A stretch of 64,000 bases of DNA from Sphingomonas sp. (lineage in GTDB: Bacteria; Pseudomonadota; Alphaproteobacteria; Sphingomonadales; Sphingomonadaceae), in contig NZ_JAQZBC010000017.1 in the NCBI RefSeq assembly GCF_029239295.1, positions 1 through 64,000 of the forward strand, given 5' to 3'. The position numbers were made by a program, and so were the translations under genes. The notes under the pieces are model-generated. The model searched no databases, was not told the DNA's origin, and saw nothing but the letters and a program-made list of their open reading frames with translations. Each line of letters opens with the position of its first letter. Within the stretch, counting starts at the first letter, position 1. Of the stretch, positions 30,120-42,707 are shown piece after piece.

Positions 30120-30180
30120 TAAGCATCCAGCAATGTTCAAGCTTGCCCGGAGCAGGTCAGACCCACCACGAACGGGCGCG

Positions 30181-30209
30181 GCTATACGCATCAGGGGCGA
30201 TACGGTCAA
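30181..30209 (-). promoter_or_regulatory. Sigma70-type promoter of the str operon
   Basis: On the minus strand TTGACC (-35), 17-base spacer, TATAGC (-10). Transcription would start near 30174, giving a leader of about 155 bases before rpsL. Confidence 0.75.
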
Positions 30210-30267
30210 TGGTAGCGCCGGAGCCCAGCTCGACCCATGCGGGGCGGCACATCACGGCGCCTGCCGT

Positions 30268-31254
30268 TCAGTCGATCGTTGCTAGCAACGCCTTTTCGAA
30301 GCGGGCGGGATTCTCCACCTGCGGCGAATGGCCGAGGCCCTCGAGCGCTAACAGCCGTCCCTTCGGCATTCGGCGCACAGCATCGGCGGCGACTTGCGGA
30401 ATCGCCTTCAGGAACTGCCGCAGTGATGCCGGTGCCTGAGCACGCCCGAACGCCGTCTTGTCCAGCGTGCCGACCATGACGGTGGTCGGCGCCGTGACGC
30501 GATGCAGCTCATGCGCGATCGGTTGGGTGCGTATCATCTCGCTGGTCTTGGCCTGCGCAAGCGCCACGCTGTCGCGCGCGGAACCAGCGTACATGCCGGC
30601 CTGCATTCCGACCCACCGATCGTAGGCAGGCTGCCAGCTGCCATGATAATAGTTCGCCAGCTGATAAGCCTTGATCGATGCGTAGCTCGTCTTCTTCTCG
30701 GCCGCCCAGAGGGTGTCGAGATCGACATACGGGACGCCATCTTCAGACCGGTCGACCAGCCCAAGCGGATTGACGAGCACCAGGCGCTCGACCGCCTCAG
30801 GGAACATGATGGCGTAACGGGTCGCCAGCATGCCGCCCATCGAGTGACCCACGACCGTCGCCTTCGTCACCCCTCGTGACGCGAGCAAGCGATGTGTGTG
30901 GTGAGCGAGCATGGCGAAGCTGTATTGCGCGGCGCGCGGCTTGGCCGACTTGCAGAAGCCGATCTGGTCGGGGACGATCACACGATAGCCGGACGCGCTG
31001 AGCGCCCTGGCGGTCGACTCCCAGGGCGCTCCGCAGAAATTCTTGCCGTGCATCAGCACGACCGTCCGGCCGTTCGGACGCGCCGGCGCCACATCCATGA
31101 ACGCCATCGTCGCCGGCTCCCCCACGACGTCGACAGTGATCGTCTGAACGGGCCATGGGTAGGGAAAGCGCTCAAGATTGGGACCATAATCAGGGACCGC
31201 AGGTGCCGCCCCCATCAGAATCAAAGCACCTGCCATCACGCCGATCGTCCGCAT
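30268..31254 (-). CDS. Secreted alpha/beta-fold hydrolase
   Basis: 328 residues from the ATG at 31254, which has AGGGA six bases upstream; the longer open frame is ignored. It starts with a signal peptide (MRTIGVMAGALILMGAAPA). The fold is clear: oxyanion region VVLMHGKNFCG, nucleophile elbow GHSMGG, a late Asp (GTLDKTAF) and His in GLGHSPQVENP. The substrate is unknown; similar enzymes are annotated only as alpha/beta hydrolases. It is upstream of and in the same direction as the str operon but separated from it by that operon's promoter. Confidence 0.9.
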   Translation of the reverse strand: MRTIGVMAGALILMGAAPAVPDYGPNLERFPYPWPVQTITVDVVGEPATMAFMDVAPARPNGRTVVLMHGKNFCGAPWESTARALSASGYRVIVPDQIGFCKSAKPRAAQYSFAMLAHHTHRLLASRGVTKATVVGHSMGGMLATRYAIMFPEAVERLVLVNPLGLVDRSEDGVPYVDLDTLWAAEKKTSYASIKAYQLANYYHGSWQPAYDRWVGMQAGMYAGSARDSVALAQAKTSEMIRTQPIAHELHRVTAPTTVMVGTLDKTAFGRAQAPASLRQFLKAIPQVAADAVRRMPKGRLLALEGLGHSPQVENPARFEKALLATID

Positions 31255-31435
31255 CACATGTCCCTGAAGCCAGTTATTCAGCTGCCGTGCCCCTTCGCTC
31301 TTCCGCACCGCGCATCTACCCGCGCCAATCCTTACCCGAAGCCAAGTAAGGGAGCAGCGAAGAGGAACAGGCCATCTCACGTACAAGGCCCGCACTCTTC
31401 CCTGCACCACCGGTAAGCGGCCGGGCAGCCGGAGC

Positions 31436-32689
31436 TTACTCCACCAGTGTGCCACCCTTAATCACGGCAGCGGGCGTCTCCAGCACCGTCACGTCCTCCA
31501 GCGGATTGCCGGTGACTGCCACGATATCGCCAAAGCGCCCGACAGAGATGGCGCCGACGTCTCGGGTGCGCCCCAGGGCTTCGGCAGCGGTCAGCGTCGC
31601 CGCGCGGATCGCCTGCAGCGGCGTCATGCCATATTGCACCATGATGCGGAACTGCTTGCCCGCGTCCTTGTGTGGCATCACGCCGGCGTCGGTCCCGAAC
31701 ACGATCTTTGCGCCTGCCGCATTGGCCTTGCGGAAATTGTCGCGCTGGATCTGCGCAATCTCGCGGTCCTTGCGCAGGTTATCCTCAAGGACGCCGTTCT
31801 TCTTGCCTTCGGCCTGGGTATATTCGGTGTTGTAGATATCCATCGACAGATAGGTGCCGCGTTCCTTCGCAAGCCGAATGCCCTCGTCGTCGATCAGGCT
31901 GGCATGTTCGATCGTATCGATCCCAGCGCGGATCGCGGCCTTGATACCGGCAGCGCCATGCGCGTGCGCTGCGGTCTTCAGCCCCCATTGATGCGCCTCG
32001 TCGGCGATCGCGCGGAGTTCGCCTTCCGACAATTGCTGCTGCCCCGGTTCGGTATTGCGGCTGAAGACGCCTCCCGTCGCGCACACCTTGATCACCTCGG
32101 CACCATATTTGCGCTGTTCGCGAACCCGGGTGCGCAACTCGTCCGGCGTATCTCCCACTGCCTTGCCGCGCTGGTTGAAGCTGGGCGGGAAAAAGGTGCT
32201 GTCGCAATGGCCCCCGGTTGCGCCGAGCGCATAGGCGGCCGGCACGATCCGTGGGCCGACCATCAGCCCCTCGTCTATCGCCTGCTTATAGGCGACGTCG
32301 TTGTAATTCTCGGAGCCCACATTGCGCACGGTTGTAAATCCCGCGCGCAGCATGGTGCCTGCATTGCCGACGCCCTGAACGCCCCAGAAGCTGTCGGTGA
32401 ATTGGAGGCCGTTGTAGCCCCCATATAGCGGCGTGCTGTCGAGATGGACGTGCATGTCGATCAAGCCGGGCACGAGCGTCACGTCGCCCAGGTCAATCCG
32501 CTTCGCACCGGCGGGCCCCGCCCCGCCAATCGCCACGATCCGCCCATCCGTGATCGTGATCACTGGGCGCGCAACGAGCGTACCTTTTTCGACATCAAGC
32601 ATCCGCGCCGCCGTCACCACCACCGTGTCAGCGGCGGCAGGAGAAGCAGCGGCTACCAGAACGGCAGCCGCGATCATCACTGACTTCAA
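31436..32689 (-). CDS. Exported metal-dependent amidohydrolase (imidazolonepropionase/prolidase-like)
   Basis: About 417 residues. The likely start is TTG at 32689, which overlaps the stop of the MAPEG gene (TTGA) and has a GGGGGG Shine-Dalgarno 6 bases upstream. This gives a signal peptide (MKSVMIAAAVLVAAASPAAA). Amidohydrolase signatures are the metal ligands PGLIDMHVH, His in AAHAHGA, His in IEHASL and FGTDAGV near the end. Proteins of this group hydrolyse Xaa-Pro dipeptides or cyclic amides; the substrate here cannot be stated. It is followed by the alpha/beta hydrolase 181 bases on. Confidence 0.9.
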   Translation of the reverse strand: MKSVMIAAAVLVAAASPAAADTVVVTAARMLDVEKGTLVARPVITITDGRIVAIGGAGPAGAKRIDLGDVTLVPGLIDMHVHLDSTPLYGGYNGLQFTDSFWGVQGVGNAGTMLRAGFTTVRNVGSENYNDVAYKQAIDEGLMVGPRIVPAAYALGATGGHCDSTFFPPSFNQRGKAVGDTPDELRTRVREQRKYGAEVIKVCATGGVFSRNTEPGQQQLSEGELRAIADEAHQWGLKTAAHAHGAAGIKAAIRAGIDTIEHASLIDDEGIRLAKERGTYLSMDIYNTEYTQAEGKKNGVLEDNLRKDREIAQIQRDNFRKANAAGAKIVFGTDAGVMPHKDAGKQFRIMVQYGMTPLQAIRAATLTAAEALGRTRDVGAISVGRFGDIVAVTGNPLEDVTVLETPAAVIKGGTLVE

Positions 32690-33156
32690 GAAACACCCCC
32701 CATTGCTTGCACAGCGCGATGGTAAGCCCCCGCCACGGAGGCGATATCGACAAAGAAACCGACCCACATGGCAAGCAGGATCGCTACCGAGACGAGATAG
32801 GCCAGGAAGCGTGCGGACACCTTCTTCGGGCCGATATGAATGTAGCTGTGCACCGCCCGCGCGATAACGAACAGCCACGCCAGTGTCACTTGGATGCTGT
32901 TCGCCTGCCCCGACATGATCAGCAGCGGGACCAGTGCAAAAAACAGCACCGGCATCTCGAACAGATTAGCCAGATTGTTGGCCGGCATCTCGACTGGCCG
33001 GAAGTAGCGCAACGCCGCTTCGCCATTGGCGAAATCCTCCTGCCGGGGCGGCGTGTTCTTCATGTGGCGAATGCGACGGAAGAACAGAGTGAACCAGACG
33101 ATGAAGATCAATGCGACCAGCGCAAAGGTCGGCCACAGGATGTTCAATGCCGGCAT
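32686..33156 (-). CDS. MAPEG family membrane protein
   Basis: 156 residues from MPALNILWP (33156) with four hydrophobic helices. The block MPANNLANLFEMPVLFFAL and the later ARAVHSYIHIG match the MAPEG family (membrane-associated proteins in eicosanoid and glutathione metabolism). Bacterial members are poorly characterised; glutathione-linked detoxification is the usual suggestion. The stop overlaps the TTG start of the amidohydrolase, so the pair is translationally coupled. Confidence 0.88.
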   Translation of the reverse strand: MPALNILWPTFALVALIFIVWFTLFFRRIRHMKNTPPRQEDFANGEAALRYFRPVEMPANNLANLFEMPVLFFALVPLLIMSGQANSIQVTLAWLFVIARAVHSYIHIGPKKVSARFLAYLVSVAILLAMWVGFFVDIASVAGAYHRAVQAMGGVS

Positions 33157-33274
33157 TCGGGGCCCCCACCGCAAAAAAGCGCAGCATGGGACCAATCGAG
33201 GGAAGTGAAAAGAGGCGTCGCCGCGACCTTCAGTTCAACGCCGCGCTGCGATGGCAAGGACGGCAGGCCAGCAA

Positions 33275-33595
33275 TCAATTGAGCGGTACGATAACCTCGT
33301 CAGGATGCGCGACGTTCAATTCCCGCCGCACCAGTTCGTCCACCATGTCGGGATTGGCATGGCGCGGATCGAGCAGCGCAACTCGGTTGCGCAGCACTTC
33401 GCGTCGATGGTCGAGCGCGACATAATAGCGTTCGCGCTTGGCCACCTGACGCTTGTATTCGCCAAAGGCGAAGATGCCGTTCGAACCAAGAACGGCATAG
33501 CCGCCAAAGAACGCCATCACCATCACCGCAGCAGCGGGCCAGGCGGCACGCTTGAGCACAGCGCGAAAGGTGGAGGGCTTACGGCGTTTCACCAT
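33275..33595 (-). CDS. ftsB: FtsB/DivIC-like septum formation initiator
   Basis: 106 residues: short basic cytoplasmic part (MVKRRKPSTFRAVLKR), one membrane helix (about 19-37), then a periplasmic coiled-coil segment (EYKRQVAKRERYYVALDHRR) and the tail ELNVAHPDEVIVPLN, which fits FtsB/DivIC family ends. FtsB bridges FtsL and FtsQ in the divisome. It follows eno by 38 bases, the classic eno-ftsB pair, which supports the call. Confidence 0.88.
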   Translation of the reverse strand: MVKRRKPSTFRAVLKRAAWPAAAVMVMAFFGGYAVLGSNGIFAFGEYKRQVAKRERYYVALDHRREVLRNRVALLDPRHANPDMVDELVRRELNVAHPDEVIVPLN

Positions 33596-33633
33596 CGGAT
33601 TTTCGCCGAAAGCCCCCCTTTATTCAAGCTGTT

Positions 33634-34926
<1,293 letters not shown>

Positions 34927-34955
34927 CTACGGTGGCGAGGACGGGTTTGCGGCGT

Positions 34956-34984
34956 CCGATACCGTGACGCGCGCCCTGCGGCAA
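34956..34984 (-). promoter_or_regulatory. Candidate eno promoter
   Basis: On the minus strand TTGCCG, 17 bases, TATCGG, about 40 bases before the eno ATG. Four of six and three of six consensus bases; spacing is ideal. Confidence 0.35.
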
Positions 34985-34992
34985 TTCGCGAT

Positions 34993-35018
34993 GGAACCAC
35001 CCTCGCCGCGGCGGGGTT
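34993..35018 (+). promoter_or_regulatory. EcfG-type stress promoter for the membrane-protein cassette
   Basis: GGAAC (34993-34997), 17 bases, GGTT (35015-35018), matching GGAAC-N16/17-CGTT in all but one base. The start point would be near 35025, followed by an AAGGAAGGA ribosome binding site and the ATG at 35047. Genes of this type are common targets of the general stress response in alphaproteobacteria. Confidence 0.5.
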
Positions 35019-35046
35019 GTCAGTTCCGATCAAGGAAGGATTCCCC

Positions 35047-35589
35047 ATGGCCGACGACACCTTAAAGCCGATGACCGATCAAGATGTCGCGCCCGCGATC
35101 GCTAATCCGGCCGGCGCGACCGACGATTTCCAGCCCAGCGATCCGTTGAAGAGCACCGATCAGGGCGCATCCGACTTTTCGTCGGGAGGCGAGACGAACA
35201 ATGGCGCGTCGGCGAGCCCGCGACAGCTCATCAATGACAATGTAGTCAAGCTGAAGAGCGAAGCGGGAGACCGCGCTCGTACCCTCGCCGATCAGGGCAA
35301 GGTAAAGGCGACCGACGCGCTTGAGCAGTTGGTCACCATGCTGAACGATGCTGCCCAGCAGGTCGATGAGAAGCTGGGTTCGCAATATGGTCAATATGCG
35401 CGCTCAGCGGCCGATCAGGTGCAAGGCCTGTCATCCAAGCTGAACGACCGCAGCGTCGACGAATTGCTCGATGACGCGCGCGACCTCGTACGCAAGAGCC
35501 CGGCCGCCGCAATCGGCGTGGCCGCTGCAGTAGGCTTCGTCGCTGCACGCCTTCTGTCCGCGGGGCTAGACCAGCGCGACCAGGCGTGA
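35047..35589 (+). CDS. YqjD/ElaB-like (DUF883-type) membrane-anchored protein
   Basis: 180 residues from ATG 35047 with a very strong AAGGAAGGA site. The first 70 residues are polar and likely disordered (Asp/Ser/Thr/Ala/Pro). A helical region (about 70-145: VVKLKSEAGDRARTLADQ and following) resembles DUF883 coiled helices. A C-terminal membrane helix follows (about 150-172, AAAIGVAAAVGFVAARLL). E. coli YqjD and ElaB tether ribosomes to the inner membrane in stationary phase; this function is only an analogy. First gene of a four-gene overlapping cassette. Confidence 0.65.
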   Translation: MADDTLKPMTDQDVAPAIANPAGATDDFQPSDPLKSTDQGASDFSSGGETNNGASASPRQLINDNVVKLKSEAGDRARTLADQGKVKATDALEQLVTMLNDAAQQVDEKLGSQYGQYARSAADQVQGLSSKLNDRSVDELLDDARDLVRKSPAAAIGVAAAVGFVAARLLSAGLDQRDQA

Positions 35590-35594
35590 CCTTG

Positions 35595-35933
35595 ATGATG
35601 GGGGAACGGACGGACGAGGATGCCGGCATCGGTCAGCTGATGTCTCAGCTGGCAGCGGATGCCAAGGAGGCTGCACAGGCCGAGGTCGCGCTGGCGAAAG
35701 CCCGCGCGGCCTTTGCCGCGACCCGGTACAAATGGGCGGCGGTCTACTTCAGCATCGCCGGCGTGCTCGCCCTTGCCGCGCTGATTGCCCTGCTGGTGGG
35801 GCTGATCCTCACCCTGGCGACGGTGATTGGCCCCGGCTGGGCCACGGCAGCGGTAGTTGTCGGCGTGTTGGCCATCGCCACGATCCTGGGGCTGATGGGC
35901 AAGGCGCAGCTGTCGAAGAAGGTGGTCTCTTGA
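35595..35933 (+). CDS. YqjE-like / phage-holin-III-type membrane protein
   Basis: About 112 residues. An amphipathic, alanine-rich helix (IGQLMSQLAADAKEAAQAEV) is followed by two membrane helices (about 48-72 and 78-100) with a glycine-rich turn, then a short basic tail. The layout matches the Phage_holin_3_6/YqjE family, which despite its name is mostly chromosomal and linked to YqjD-type proteins. The start may be GTG 35586 (overlapping the previous stop), ATG 35595 or ATG 35598; I use 35595, where AGG lies 10 bases upstream. Confidence 0.7.
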   Translation: MMGERTDEDAGIGQLMSQLAADAKEAAQAEVALAKARAAFAATRYKWAAVYFSIAGVLALAALIALLVGLILTLATVIGPGWATAAVVVGVLAIATILGLMGKAQLSKKVVS

Positions 35934-36304
35934 GCTCCGATCCCCAAGCGTTGACGGTAACGCTCGCCGAGGAGCGAGCCGCCGCTGCGCGCCAGCGCCT
36001 GACCCAAACGGCGGGTACCCTTCAGGCGCGTCTGAACCCTAAGGTGGTGGCGCGCGACGCCGTCGAGAATTTGCAGGTCTCGGGCGAGCGCGCGCTGCGC
36101 AGCGGCGTTGCGTCAGCACGGGCCAATCCGGAGGCGCTGGTGTGGGCGGTTACGCTTGCCACAGCGTGGCTGGCACGACGGCAGATTGCAGCGGCGCTCT
36201 TTGGCCGCAAACGCAAGCTCCCGCACGATCGCGAAACTCCCGCGCAACTAGCGCGTTCGATCCCCGGTGACTGGCCGGAGACGGCCGAGAGGAAAAACAT
36301 ATGA
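35930..36304 (+). CDS. DUF3618-like protein
   Basis: 124 residues beginning at TTG 35930, which overlaps the previous stop (TTGA) and has AAGGTGG four bases upstream. The first part (TLAEERAAAARQRLTQTAGTL) and LNPKVVARDAVENLQVSGER are typical of DUF3618 proteins that accompany YqjD/YqjE in alphaproteobacteria. A hydrophobic stretch (ALVWAVTLATAWLARRQIAAALF) may be a single membrane helix. The function is unknown. The stop overlaps the next start (ATGA). Confidence 0.65.
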   Translation: MSSDPQALTVTLAEERAAAARQRLTQTAGTLQARLNPKVVARDAVENLQVSGERALRSGVASARANPEALVWAVTLATAWLARRQIAAALFGRKRKLPHDRETPAQLARSIPGDWPETAERKNI

Positions 36305-36783
36305 CCGACGCCAACACGCAGACCAACAAGCAGGGCAACAGCGCCGATCACAGCGACTCGCTGCGCGACCGCGCGACTCACGCTTATGAAAGCGCCGTAA
36401 CACGCGCTGGCGAGACGGTAGAGACGTCGAAGGAAAGCGCCCGCGACGCGGCCCACAAGGCCAATGACTTCATCGAGGGCAATCCACTCGGCGCGCTCGC
36501 CGGGGGTCTCGCCCTGGGCGCGGTGGTAGGCGCACTGCTACCGCGTAGCGAGCGCGAGAAGAAGGTGCTGGCGCCCGTCGGCAAGACCGTCAGCGCAGCG
36601 GCACTGGCCGCGGTCGCGGCCGCCAAGGAAGCCGGGCGCAGCGAGCTTGAAGAGCTGGGCCTGACCAAGGATGCCGCGCGGGTGCAGGCTAAGTCGCTGT
36701 TCCAAGGCGTCGTGAAAGCAGCCTCCCACGCGGGCACCGCCGCCGCCGAGGCGGGGCGCGAACAGATCAAGCCGGCGCACTGA
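36301..36783 (+). CDS. Alanine-rich membrane-associated protein, last of the cassette
   Basis: 160 residues. A hydrophilic, charged N-terminal third contains HAYESAVTRAGETVETSKES. A short glycine/alanine-rich hydrophobic segment follows (about 60-80, NPLGALAGGLALGAVVGALL), resembling the C-terminal segment of DUF883 proteins. A long amphipathic alanine-rich helix completes the protein. I do not recognise a named family with certainty. ATG overlaps the previous stop (ATGA), so the four proteins are probably made in fixed proportion. Confidence 0.65.
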   Translation: MTDANTQTNKQGNSADHSDSLRDRATHAYESAVTRAGETVETSKESARDAAHKANDFIEGNPLGALAGGLALGAVVGALLPRSEREKKVLAPVGKTVSAAALAAVAAAKEAGRSELEELGLTKDAARVQAKSLFQGVVKAASHAGTAAAEAGREQIKPAH

Positions 36784-36824
36784 AAGGGTTCAAACCTGGC
36801 CGTCTAGGGGGTAAGGGAGCCGCC

Positions 36825-37052
36825 ATGAGCAAGCTTCACCTCGTTTTCGGCGGCCGGGTTTCCGACCCGCGCACGCTGGACTTCGCCGACCTCAAGTCCA
36901 TCGACATCGTCGGCGTGTTCCCCGACTACGCTTCGGCGGAAAAGGCCTGGCGGGCCGCCGCGCAGCGGACGGTCGATGATGCCGAAATGAAGTATGTGGT
37001 GGTGCACCTGCACCGGCTGCTGGAACCTGAGCTGCTCAAGCCTGCAGGCTGA
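36825..37052 (+). CDS. DUF4170 family small protein
   Basis: 75 residues: MSKLHLVFGGRVSDPRTLDF, then VGVFPDYASAEKAWRAAAQR and YVVVHLHRLLEPE. This is the compact alpha-beta DUF4170 family, common and uncharacterised in alphaproteobacteria. It is 41 bases after the stress cassette and is followed by a strong terminator, so it is probably the last gene of that transcript. Confidence 0.8.
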   Translation: MSKLHLVFGGRVSDPRTLDFADLKSIDIVGVFPDYASAEKAWRAAAQRTVDDAEMKYVVVHLHRLLEPELLKPAG

Positions 37053-37089
37053 TCGCAGCTTAGGGACCTCGCCCCTCTTCAACCTCATA

Positions 37090-37122
37090 GGCTGCGCACG
37101 CTTCGGCGTTCGCAGCCTTTTT
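37090..37122 (+). terminator. Intrinsic terminator after the DUF4170 gene
   Basis: GGCTGCG pairs with CGCAGCC, a C-T mismatch follows, then ACGC pairs with GCGT around a TTCG tetraloop; five T residues follow. A textbook plus-strand terminator ending the 35047-37052 unit. Confidence 0.92.
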
Positions 37123-37235
37123 ATTGATGATGGTTGGAGAGGGGAGTTTTCGCGGGTGCTGGCGCGCCGTCGGGCGCCGATGCCGCTCCTGAGCGCCGAG
37201 TCGTCAGCGTGCGCTCAGGGCAGCGATCGCACGGG

Positions 37236-37712
37236 TCAGATGAATTCGATCTTCGACACGACGTAGTAACGGTCGCCGGCGGGAACTGACACCTCGACCT
37301 CATCGTCGACACTGCGCCCGATCAACGCGCGTCCGATTGGCGAATTGTAGCTGATCCGCCCAGACTTCGCGTCCGCCTCGGTCTGGCCGACGATCTGGTA
37401 TTTGATCGGCTTGTCATCCTCATCGAGGAGCGTGACCGTCGCGCCAAAAACCACCTTGTCGCCCGACAGGTCGCGCGGATCGATGATCTGCGCGCGCGAC
37501 AGCTTGTCCTCGATGTCAGCGATCGTCGCCTCGATCTGGCCCTGCCGCTCCTTTGCAGCATGATATTCGGCGTTTTCCGACAGATCGCCATGGGCACGCG
37601 CTTCCTCGATCGCATCCACGATCTGCGGCCGTTCGATCTTCAACCGTTTCAGCTCCGAAGTCAGCTTGTCGTAGCCTTCCTGGAGCATCGGCATCTTCTC
37701 GACGGTCGCCAT
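37236..37712 (-). CDS. greA: Transcription elongation factor GreA
   Basis: Rescues backtracked RNA polymerase. 158 residues from [10 protein letters not shown] (AAGGG site upstream; a six-codon longer start is possible). The N-terminal coiled coil has [29 protein letters not shown], whose tip carries the two catalytic acids (DLSENAEY). The C-terminal FKBP-like domain has [21 protein letters not shown]. It follows carB in the same direction, 79 bases away. Confidence 0.97.
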   Translation of the reverse strand: MATVEKMPMLQEGYDKLTSELKRLKIERPQIVDAIEEARAHGDLSENAEYHAAKERQGQIEATIADIEDKLSRAQIIDPRDLSGDKVVFGATVTLLDEDDKPIKYQIVGQTEADAKSGRISYNSPIGRALIGRSVDDEVEVSVPAGDRYYVVSKIEFI

Positions 37713-37791
37713 TTGCGCGTCACCCTTCAATAAACACGTCCCCGAGCGACTTCCTCTTAGCCGCTTCGCACCTCAAACAAATTGTCGGGGA

Positions 37792-41121
<3,330 letters not shown>

Positions 41122-41137
41122 TGTGTCTCTCTTGGTC

Positions 41138-41437
41138 CTATTCGGCGGCGCCAGCTTCGGCGCCGATCGGCGTGAGGCTGGCTCCCGAAATCTTCTTCAC
41201 TTCGGCGGCGATGCACGCGGTGGCCTGTTCAGCCGCAGCCGCTGGCATGTCGCCCGGCAATTCCATCGTCACGTTCGAGGCCGACGTCGCCTTCAGTCGC
41301 GCCTTCGTCGCCCCGCACTTGTTCGGGATCGGGGAAAGTCGCGCCTGCAATTGGTGCTGGTTCGCCGGGGCAGCCTGCGAACAGGCAGCCGCGGCGAGGA
41401 GCAGCACAGGGGCGGCAAGCCAGCCCCGTGCGATCAC
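41138..41437 (-). CDS. Small lipoprotein of unknown function inserted between carA and carB
   Basis: 99 residues starting at GTG 41437, overlapping the carA stop (GTGA). The N-terminus is a lipoprotein signal with the lipobox ending at Cys19 ([11 protein letters not shown]). The mature part is short, with two further cysteines that may pair ([10 protein letters not shown] and [11 protein letters not shown]). I do not recognise the family. Its coupling to carA is positional only; a role in the envelope is inferred from the signal. Confidence 0.65.
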   Translation of the reverse strand: MIARGWLAAPVLLLAAAACSQAAPANQHQLQARLSPIPNKCGATKARLKATSASNVTMELPGDMPAAAAEQATACIAAEVKKISGASLTPIGAEAGAAE

Positions 41438-42612
41438 CGCAGCGAGCCTACGAAACGCTCGAACAGGTAGAAGCTGTCCTGCGGCCCGGGGCTTGCCTCG
41501 GGATGATATTGCACGCTGAACGCTGGCTTGTCCGTCAGCTCCAACCCGGCATTGCTGCCGTCGAAGAGCGAGACATGGGTCTCGCGCGCGTTCGCCGGCA
41601 GGCTTTCGCGCTTCACCGCGAAGCCGTGGTTCATGCTGGTGATCTCGACAGCGCCGTCGGCGAGACGCTTCACCGGATGGTTCGCACCGCGATGACCCTG
41701 GAACATCTTGGTTGTTTGCGCACCGACGGCGAGGCCGAGCAGCTGGTGGCCCAGGCAGATGCCGAACAGCGGCTTGCCGGTGTCCAACACCTGCTGGATC
41801 ACCGGGACGGCATATTCGCCCGTCGCAGCGGGATCGCCGGGGCCGTTCGACAGGAAGATGCCGTCGGGGTTAAGCGACATGATCGTGTCGAAATCAGTCT
41901 CCGCCGGCACCACCGACACCTTCGCACCCGCCTGAACAAGATTGCGGAAGATGTTGTGCTTACTGCCGTAATCGATCGCTACGACGTGCGGGCGATCTTG
42001 GCCTTCCACACCATCATAGCCGAAGCCAAGCCGCCAGATTCCGCCGGCACGATCCTGACCCCAGGTACCGTGCGTTTCTCGGGTGACTTCTTTAGCGAGG
42101 TCCATGCCCTCGAGGCCTGGCCATTCGCGCGCCATCTTCAGCAATAGACCGAGGTCAAATTGGCCATCTGCAGCATGGGCAACGACACCATTCGGGGCCC
42201 CCCCGGCCCGAATGCGCCGAGTCAGTGCGCGCGTGTCGATCCCCGCGAGGCCGATGCGCGCGTGGCGTTTCATCCAGCCTTCGAGGTTTTCCACCGCACG
42301 GAAGTTCGATGGTGCGGTCGGATCCTCGCGCACGATCATGCCGAGCGCGTGCGGCTCGTCAGCCTCGACGTCGTCCGGGTTCGCGCCGACGTTTCCGATG
42401 TGCGGAAAAGTGAAGGTGATGATCTGCCCGGCGAAGCTCGGGTCAGTCATGATCTCCTGATAGCCGGTCATGGCGGTGTGGAAACACACCTCGCCAACGG
42501 CCTGTCCTTCCGCGCCGAACCCACGCCCCCACAGCACATCACCCGTTGCCAGAACGAGAACACCTGTGGCTCCATCGGGCCGAGGCGCGTGCGAGGGTAT
42601 TGCGTCTGCCAT
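41434..42612 (-). CDS. carA: Carbamoyl-phosphate synthase small chain (glutaminase)
   Basis: 392 residues from ATG 42612 (GTG 42624 is an in-frame alternative). Produces ammonia from glutamine for CarB. The N-terminal domain has GEVCFHTAMTGYQEIMTDPSF; the glutaminase domain has the nucleophile Cys in LFGICLGHQLLGLA and the His/Glu pair in VQYHPEASPG. First gene of carA-lipoprotein-carB. Confidence 0.98.
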   Translation of the reverse strand: MADAIPSHAPRPDGATGVLVLATGDVLWGRGFGAEGQAVGEVCFHTAMTGYQEIMTDPSFAGQIITFTFPHIGNVGANPDDVEADEPHALGMIVREDPTAPSNFRAVENLEGWMKRHARIGLAGIDTRALTRRIRAGGAPNGVVAHAADGQFDLGLLLKMAREWPGLEGMDLAKEVTRETHGTWGQDRAGGIWRLGFGYDGVEGQDRPHVVAIDYGSKHNIFRNLVQAGAKVSVVPAETDFDTIMSLNPDGIFLSNGPGDPAATGEYAVPVIQQVLDTGKPLFGICLGHQLLGLAVGAQTTKMFQGHRGANHPVKRLADGAVEITSMNHGFAVKRESLPANARETHVSLFDGSNAGLELTDKPAFSVQYHPEASPGPQDSFYLFERFVGSLR

Positions 42613-42657
42613 GGTGGCGGGCACTCCTGGTAAGCGGCGATGTACGTTAAGTGGGGC

Positions 42658-42686
42658 GCGCTAAACTCGCCCCTCCGCCGCGTCAA
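42658..42686 (-). promoter_or_regulatory. Candidate carA promoter with overlapping dyad
   Basis: On the minus strand TTGACG, 17 bases, TAGCGC, about 46 bases before the carA ATG. A perfect GGGGCG/CGCCCC inverted repeat (42653-42673) covers the -10 and part of the spacer and may be an operator. Confidence 0.45.
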
Positions 42687-42707
42687 TCTGATATGGCCTC
42701 ACAGATC

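Noticed and set aside
29551..30126. 191-codon minus-strand frame overlapping rpsL
   Set aside because: Out-of-frame reading of rpsL; Pro/Arg/Gly-rich nonsense with no family match.
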